A stretch of 64,000 bases of DNA from contig NZ_CP054931.1 in assembly GCF_013364355.1 (NCBI RefSeq), positions 3,883,501 to 3,947,500 on the forward strand, read 5' to 3'. Source of the stretch: Stenotrophomonas sp. NA06056 (lineage in GTDB: Bacteria > Pseudomonadota > Gammaproteobacteria > Xanthomonadales > Xanthomonadaceae). A program made the translations under genes and the position numbers. The stretch's first letter is position 1, and the number at the start of each line of letters is the position of its first letter. The notes below the pieces were generated by a model. It ran no database searches and had not been told where the DNA came from. It was given only the letters and a program-made list of their open reading frames with translations. Shown here in pieces: positions 58,862-64,000 of this stretch.

Positions 58862-60169
58862 TCAGCGCCGCTGCAGCCAGCTGTCCGGATTGACCGGTTG
58901 CCCACCACGGCGCAGCTCGAAGTACAGTGCCGTCACGCCCTGGCCACCGGAGTTGCCGACCTTGGCCACCGCATCGCCACGGCTGACCCGCGCGCCGGCA
59001 TCCTTCAGCAGGGTGTCGTTGTGGGCGTACAGGCTCATGTAGCCATTGCCATGGTCGACAATCAGGATCATGCCGTAGCCGGTCATCCAGTCGGAGAACA
59101 CCACGGTGCCGTCGGCCACGGCGGTAACGGTGCTTCCGGCGGGTGCGCCGATCAATACGCCGCTGCTGGTGCGGCCATCCGGCAGTTTGCCGCCATAGCG
59201 GGCCAGCAGATTGCCCGACACTGGCCAGCCCAGGCCCCCGACCTTTGGCGCGGGCGCGGAGGCAACTGCCGGAGGCACCTTGGTCGGCGGCGGTGGTGGC
59301 CGGCCGGCGGCAGCGGCCTGGCGGGCCGCGCGCTCGGCGGCGGCTTTTTCGGCGGCGGCCTTGCGGGCGGCGGCACGGCGCTCTGCCTCGGCACGGGCCG
59401 CAGCAGCGCGCAGGTTGGCCAGCAGGGTTTCCAGCGCCTTGGCATCCTGGCCCAGTGCCTGTTCCTTCTCGCGCTTGTCCTTGAAGCGTTCTTCCAGCGA
59501 AGCCACGGTCTGCGCGCGTTCGCGACGGTCCGACGCGAGCGTGGCCGCCTGCTGCTTCTGCTCCCGCTGGGTACCCTGCAGGTGCTGCTGGCGCTGGGCG
59601 ATCTGCGTCTGCAGTGTTTCCAGCTCCTTCAGATCGGCCGTCAGCGTGGTGATCCGCTGTGCACGCTCGCGCTGCAGGTAGCGGTGATAAGCCAGCGCAC
59701 GATTGGCATCAGCAACCGTATCCTGCGAAAGCAGCAGCTTCAGTGGCGCGTGGTTGCCGAGCTGATAGGCCGCACGCAACAGGCCAGCCAGTTCCTGATT
59801 CTGTTTTTCCAGGTTGGACTGCAACGCGGTGCGGCGCTGCTCGGCTTCGGCCAGCGCCCTGCTCTGCTCACGCAGCGCCGACTCCGTCTGGGCCAACGTG
59901 CGACCACTGCGTGCGACCTTTTCATCGGCCTCGCGCAACTGCTGCGATGCCTGTCCGCGCTGGCCTTCGATCTGCCGGCGCTCCTGCGCCACGCCCTTCA
60001 GCTCGGTGCGCAGCTTCTGCAGCTTGCGTTCGGCCTCGCGGGTCGAAGCAGTCTGCGCTGAACCCGGCAATGGCAGCGCCAGGGCAAGCGCCATTCCCAG
60101 CAACAGGCAACGTCCACCGCGCAGGGGGGGGATGTGATGCCGGCGTGAGGGGAAGACGTTGTTGCGCAA
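58862..60169 (-). CDS. envC: murein hydrolase activator EnvC
   Basis: 435 residues from a TTG start. Signal segment LLLGMALALALPLPGSAQ, long coiled coil at about 40-250 (REAERKLQKLRTELKGVAQE, LEKQNQELAGLL), Ala/Arg-rich linker, and a C-terminal LytM (M23-like) domain. The catalytic metal residues are missing (SSGVLIG where HxGxD is expected, YFELR where HFE is expected), as in EnvC, which activates AmiA/AmiB amidases at the septum. The TTG at 60169 has GGAA upstream; the first in-frame ATG (60094) would truncate the signal. The start region holds a run of eight G. Confidence 0.88.
   Translation of the reverse strand: MRNNVFPSRRHHIPPLRGGRCLLLGMALALALPLPGSAQTASTREAERKLQKLRTELKGVAQERRQIEGQRGQASQQLREADEKVARSGRTLAQTESALREQSRALAEAEQRRTALQSNLEKQNQELAGLLRAAYQLGNHAPLKLLLSQDTVADANRALAYHRYLQRERAQRITTLTADLKELETLQTQIAQRQQHLQGTQREQKQQAATLASDRRERAQTVASLEERFKDKREKEQALGQDAKALETLLANLRAAAARAEAERRAAARKAAAEKAAAERAARQAAAAGRPPPPPTKVPPAVASAPAPKVGGLGWPVSGNLLARYGGKLPDGRTSSGVLIGAPAGSTVTAVADGTVVFSDWMTGYGMILIVDHGNGYMSLYAHNDTLLKDAGARVSRGDAVAKVGNSGGQGVTALYFELRRGGQPVNPDSWLQRR
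60124..60131 (-). repeat. eight-base homopolymer in the envC signal-peptide region
   Basis: Eight consecutive G on the plus strand (C8 in the coding strand) between the TTG start and the hydrophobic core. One-base slippage would put the TTG out of frame; the ATG at 60094 would still read through. Confidence 0.9.
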
Positions 60170-60263
60170 GGGCTTTCCAGTGACTTCAGGCAGATGCGGA
60201 GTCGTACGGGGAATGGTGACATCTCCGCACGCGGCCTGCCAGCCGCACAACAACGAGGTTCCC

Positions 60264-60926
60264 ATGAAAGCTCTCTCCATTCCGCTGCTGTTGGGCATTG
60301 CGCTGGCCACTGGACCGGCCTTTGCCCAGGCGGACGTCAGCAAGGTCAACGGCAGCATCAGCGCCGATCCGGGCCAGCGCTACGGCAAGCTGGACACCGT
60401 CAATGGCGGCATCCGTGTCGGCGAAGGCGTGGAAACCGGCAGCATCGATACCGTCAACGGCGGCGTCAAGGTCGCCGATCGTGCCCGCACCGGCAGCATC
60501 GAGACGGTCAACGGCGGCATCCGCCTCGGCCGCGAAGTGACGGCCCATGGCGATGTCAGCACGGTCAACGGCAGCATCTTCAGCGACCAGGGCAGCCAGA
60601 TCGAAGGTGGCGTGGAAACCGTCAATGGCGGCATCGGTCTGGTCGGCAGCCGCGTGCGCAAGGACGTGGAGACCGTCAATGGCGATATCACCGTGGGCAT
60701 CGGCTCACAGGTCGGTGGCGGCGTGCATGTGCGCAAGCCGAACTTCAGCGTCTCGCTGACGGCCAGTCGCAAGCCGCGGGTCATCATCGGCCCCAACGCC
60801 GTGGTGAGTGGCAGCCTGCTGTTCGAGCGCGAAGTGGTGTTGTATGTCCACCGCAGTGCACGCATCGGCCCGGTCACCGGCGCCGACCCGATCCCCTTCG
60901 ATACCGATACGGCCCCGGCCGACTGA
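60264..60926 (+). CDS. secreted VNG-repeat protein, predicted beta-solenoid
   Basis: 220 residues with signal peptide (IPLLLGIALATGPAFAQ). Seven copies of (T/K)VNG(G/S/D)(I/V) occur at residues 28, 46, 64, 82, 101, 120 and 138, an 18- or 19-residue period ending each time in a Gly-rich turn. A right-handed beta-solenoid of the DUF4097/bactofilin-like type is expected. The last 65 residues (RKPNFSVSLTASRKPRVIIG) form a capping domain. Location periplasmic or surface; function unknown. It is divergent from envC. Confidence 0.8.
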   Translation: MKALSIPLLLGIALATGPAFAQADVSKVNGSISADPGQRYGKLDTVNGGIRVGEGVETGSIDTVNGGVKVADRARTGSIETVNGGIRLGREVTAHGDVSTVNGSIFSDQGSQIEGGVETVNGGIGLVGSRVRKDVETVNGDITVGIGSQVGGGVHVRKPNFSVSLTASRKPRVIIGPNAVVSGSLLFEREVVLYVHRSARIGPVTGADPIPFDTDTAPAD

Positions 60927-61000
60927 GCCTGCGGCTTGGGCGATACTCCCCCTACCGGTCGCGCCTGCTGCGCGGCCGTCCCTTGTGTTTCCAGGAACCG

Positions 61001-62719
61001 ATGATGCCCCGCAAACTCCTCCTGTGCCTGGCCGCTGCGGCCGCGCTCAGCGCCTGCAAAGGCGAAGACACCCCGGCTCCGGCGTCCAGCGCCGACAGCG
61101 CCGCCAAGCCGGCCCCGCACACGTTCTCAGCCGCGATCAACGCCGCCGACTTTGGCGAGATGGTGAAGACCCTGGCCTCCGATGAGTTCGAAGGCCGCTC
61201 GCCCGGCAGCAAGGGTGAAGAGCTGACGGTCAACTACATCCGCGACCAGATGCAGCGCATCGGCCTGCAGCCCGGCAACGGCGACAGCTGGTTCCAGGAC
61301 GTGCCGATGACCGAGACCACGGCCAATGAATCGACCGTGCTCACCCTCACCCAAGGCGGCAAGACCACCGAACTGAAGTTCGGCACCGACATGGTGGTGG
61401 GCACCCGTACCGGCCAGACGGAAGTGAAGGTCGACGCCAGCGACCTCGTATTCGTCGGCTATGGCGTCGATGCGCCCGAGCAGAAGTGGAACGATTACGC
61501 CGGCCAGGACTGGAAGGGCAAGACGGTGGTGATGTTCGTCAACGACCCTGGCTTCCATGTCGATGATGAAAAGCTGTTCGACGGCAAGCGCATGACCTAC
61601 TACGGCCGCTGGACCTACAAGTTCGAGGAAGCAGCGCGCAAGGGCGCCGCCGCCGCGCTTATCGTGCATGACACTGCGGGCGCTTCCTACGGCTGGGACG
61701 TAGTGAAGAACTCCTGGGCGGGCCCGCAGTACGATCTGCCAGCCAAGGACGATGCAGAACCGCGCCTGCCGGTGCAGGGCTGGTTGAGCGCCGACGCCGC
61801 CAAGGCGCTGTTCGCCGGCGCCGGGCTGGATCTGGACCAGGCTTACAAGGATGCCAGCAAGCGCGGCTTCAAGCCGGTGCCGCTGAAGGCAACCGCGTCG
61901 GTGGACCTGAAGAGCAAGGTCGCGCAGAAGCAGTCGCGCAACGTGGTGGGCGTACTGCCTGGCAGCAAGCGTGCCGATGAGGCCGTGCTGTACATGGCGC
62001 ACTGGGACCACCTCGGCAAGCACGAGGGCGAACAGGGCGACAACATCTACAACGGTGCCGTCGACAACGCGACCGGTGTGGCCGGCATCCTGGAGGTAGC
62101 CGAAGCCATGGCCCATCAGGAACCCAAGCCGGAACGTTCGGTGGTGTTCCTGGCGGTGACCCTGGAAGAATCCGGCCTGCTGGGTTCGAAGTACTACGTC
62201 GCCCACCCGACCTTCCCGCTGGACAAGATCGCCGGTGTCATCAACATCGACGCGATGTCGGTGGCCGGGCGTGCCAAGGACGTGACGGTGACCGGCTTCG
62301 GCAGTTCCGAGCTGGAAGACATCCTCAAGCCGCTGGCTGCAGCCCAGGATCGCACCCTGCACGGCGAGACCTCGGTGCAGAGCGGCTTCTACTTCCGTTC
62401 GGATCACTTCAACTTCGCCAAGGCAGGCGTGCCGGCGCTGTATGCCGACGGCGGCGAAGACCTGCGCGACGGTGGCGTCGAGGCGGGCCGCAAGGCGGCC
62501 GCCGACTACGGTTCCAACCGCTACCACGGCCCGAAGGACGAGTATGACGCGGCGACCTGGAAGCTGGATGGCACGGTCGAGGACCTGCAGCTGATGTACG
62601 GCGTCGGCAAGGAACTGGCCGGCGGTGATCGTTGGCCGAACTGGTACGAAGGCAATCCGTTCAAGGCTGCCCGCGACACGATGATGAAGGCCAAGGCACC
62701 GGCCACTGCGCCGAAGTAA
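61001..62719 (+). CDS. M28 family zinc aminopeptidase, lipoprotein
   Basis: 572 residues. Lipoprotein signal MMPRKLLLCLAAAAALSAC. An N-terminal arm (FGEMVKTLASDEFEGRSPGSKGEE) leads to a protease-associated insertion (about 130-290) and the M28 core. Zinc ligands are in YMAHWDHLG, the bridging Asp in NGAVDNATGVAG, the Glu pair in VTLEESGLLGS, and the final His in GSNRYHGPKDEY. It removes N-terminal residues from peptides in the periplasm or at the surface. ATG 61001 follows AGGAA. Strong terminator at its end. Confidence 0.92.
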   Translation: MMPRKLLLCLAAAAALSACKGEDTPAPASSADSAAKPAPHTFSAAINAADFGEMVKTLASDEFEGRSPGSKGEELTVNYIRDQMQRIGLQPGNGDSWFQDVPMTETTANESTVLTLTQGGKTTELKFGTDMVVGTRTGQTEVKVDASDLVFVGYGVDAPEQKWNDYAGQDWKGKTVVMFVNDPGFHVDDEKLFDGKRMTYYGRWTYKFEEAARKGAAAALIVHDTAGASYGWDVVKNSWAGPQYDLPAKDDAEPRLPVQGWLSADAAKALFAGAGLDLDQAYKDASKRGFKPVPLKATASVDLKSKVAQKQSRNVVGVLPGSKRADEAVLYMAHWDHLGKHEGEQGDNIYNGAVDNATGVAGILEVAEAMAHQEPKPERSVVFLAVTLEESGLLGSKYYVAHPTFPLDKIAGVINIDAMSVAGRAKDVTVTGFGSSELEDILKPLAAAQDRTLHGETSVQSGFYFRSDHFNFAKAGVPALYADGGEDLRDGGVEAGRKAAADYGSNRYHGPKDEYDAATWKLDGTVEDLQLMYGVGKELAGGDRWPNWYEGNPFKAARDTMMKAKAPATAPK

Positions 62720-62745
62720 GTCCGCCAGCTGTTGAGTTCCAAAGA

Positions 62746-62776
62746 AAGCGGCGCCCCCTTGGGCGCCGCTTTTTTG
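62746..62776 (+). terminator. rho-independent terminator of the M28 gene
   Basis: AAGCGGCGCCC/GGGCGCCGCTT stem, 4-base loop, TTTTTT. Confidence 0.9.
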
Positions 62777-62796
62777 TGCGTGAGTGCTGGAGCCCG

Positions 62797-62872
62797 GTAG
62801 TGCCGGCCGCTGGCCGGCAACCACGTGCAGCTGCGTGAGATTCATGGGGTGCCGGCCAGCGGCCGGCACTAC
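62797..62872. repeat. SMAG inverted pair
   Basis: 62797-62819 (+) and 62850-62872 (-), both with GCCGGCC arms; between the M28 gene and the rRNA operon end. Confidence 0.9.
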
Positions 62873-62894
62873 CCGTCGTTTCCTGTGCACAAAG

Positions 62895-62923
62895 AAAAAC
62901 CCCGCTGCGTGAGCAGCGGGGTT
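62895..62923 (-). terminator. terminator after the distal 5S rRNA gene
   Basis: AACCCCGCTGC/GCAGCGGGGTT stem with T-run on the minus strand, 11 bases beyond the 5S 3' end. Confidence 0.88.
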
Positions 62924-62934
62924 CTGGATGTAAA

Positions 62935-63050
62935 CCCTGGCGATGACCTACTCTCGCATGGCTTAGGCCACACTACCATCGGCGCAGCTACGTTTCACTT
63001 CCGAGTTCGGGATGGGATCGGGTGGTTCCATAGCGCTAATTTCACCAGGG
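62935..63050 (-). rRNA. 5S ribosomal RNA, second copy
   Basis: 116 bases. Identical to the copy at 63182-63297. 5S hallmarks on the minus strand: CACCCGATCCCATCCCGAAC, GAAGTGAAACG and the closing stem CCCTGG/CCAGGG. Transcribed after 23S and the first 5S, with its own terminator. Confidence 0.96.
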
Positions 63051-63139
63051 AGACGGTTGCAGCAGCGCTTGCAGCGCCAGCTCACGTACTTGCCCTTGGG
63101 GCGGAAGGAACTCAAAAAAGCAGAGCCTTCACTTAATAG

Positions 63140-63172
63140 AAAAAACCCCGCTGCATGCGCAGCGGGGTTTTT
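63140..63172 (-). terminator. terminator between the two 5S genes
   Basis: A 14-bp stem around CCCCGCTGC/GCAGCGGGG with ATGC loop and six T on the minus strand. Almost the same hairpin as the one after the second 5S, which suggests both were duplicated with the gene. Confidence 0.85.
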
Positions 63173-63181
63173 GGGTATAAA

Positions 63182-63297
63182 CCCTGGCGATGACCTACTC
63201 TCGCATGGCTTAGGCCACACTACCATCGGCGCAGCTACGTTTCACTTCCGAGTTCGGGATGGGATCGGGTGGTTCCATAGCGCTAATTTCACCAGGG
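63182..63297 (-). rRNA. 5S ribosomal RNA, first copy
   Basis: 116 bases, same sequence as the distal copy. It follows the 23S gene after a spacer of about 165 bases and precedes the inner terminator. Confidence 0.96.
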
Positions 63298-63463
63298 AGG
63301 CGGTTGGAGTGTCGCCTGGACGCCGTGTCTTTGCAGAGGCGGGCATGGTGATGCCAGCGTTGCAAAGAGACGCGCCTGAGCGCCTGCCTCTCGTTTGGTC
63401 TTGTGACGTAGCGTGCACTTGGATCTATCGACATGTCATGTCGGCCAAGGCAACTTGAGGTTA

Positions 63464-64000
<537 letters not shown>

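Overview
The window is high-GC gammaproteobacterial chromosome. Gene content and repeats point to Xanthomonadaceae, most likely the Stenotrophomonas maltophilia group. The strongest sign is the large number of short palindromes beginning with GTAG (arms such as GCCGGCC/GGCCGGC, CCACGC/GCGTGG, AGCCGAGC/GCTCGGCT, CGCCGGG/CCCGGCG), which match the SMAG (S. maltophilia GTAG) REP family. The genus assignment is inference. There is no prophage, integrase, insertion sequence, CRISPR array or recognisable tRNA gene.

Layout. 1-3349: end of an ELM1-like gene, a small lipoprotein, a DUF2145 gene, two tandem paralogous secreted proteins and a YhhQ-type queuosine-precursor transporter. 3361-3785: a 152-bp tandem repeat of SMAG hairpins. 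3804-12490: glnE (with an orphan terminator or small-RNA candidate upstream), a CoA-transferase, an HglS/YdcJ-type 2-oxoadipate dioxygenase, a HAD hydrolase, an EF-hand protein and small unknowns. 12531-13113: two inverted copies of a composite palindromic element, with a third copy at 22767-22961.

13110-25962 reads as a murein-peptide salvage locus. It encodes a VanX-type D-Ala-D-Ala dipeptidase, a beta-lactamase-fold serine hydrolase, a TonB-dependent receptor and a transglutaminase-like protein, divergent from an SH3-NlpC/P60 endopeptidase, an L-Ala-D/L-Glu epimerase, a MurR/RpiR-type regulator, a YkuD-fold protein and an APC permease. The parts resemble the Bacillus ykfABC logic (endopeptidase plus epimerase) rebuilt with a Gram-negative outer-membrane importer.

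26045-32680: a YiaAB-like membrane protein, a PQQ-type sugar dehydrogenase, a lipoprotein, a GH3 beta-glucosidase with a LacI-type operator and a YbdG-like MscS channel. 32770-39045: folB, tsaD and the rpsU-yqeY-brkB-dnaG macromolecular-synthesis group. Between folB and tsaD sits an Abi_2-like HEPN protein divergent from a small-RNA candidate. 40890-49436 is the complete aa3 cytochrome c oxidase and heme A cluster: coxB, coxA, a small membrane protein, ctaG, coxC, surf1, an SCO-like gene, ctaA and ctaB. A SMAG dimer lies inside the small membrane protein's frame. 49710-62719: putA, nadR-pnuC, a FadL-type porin, a rhomboid protease, ctpA, envC, a seven-repeat VNG protein and an M28 peptidase. 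The window ends in a minus-strand rRNA operon with two identical 5S genes and the 3' end of 23S.

A recurring theme is how closely SMAG repeats are integrated with genes. In five genes (the ELM1-like gene, the 10103 gene, vanX-like, surf1 and nadR) the TAG of the SMAG GTAG core is the stop codon. Other SMAG pairs sit between convergent genes where terminators are expected.
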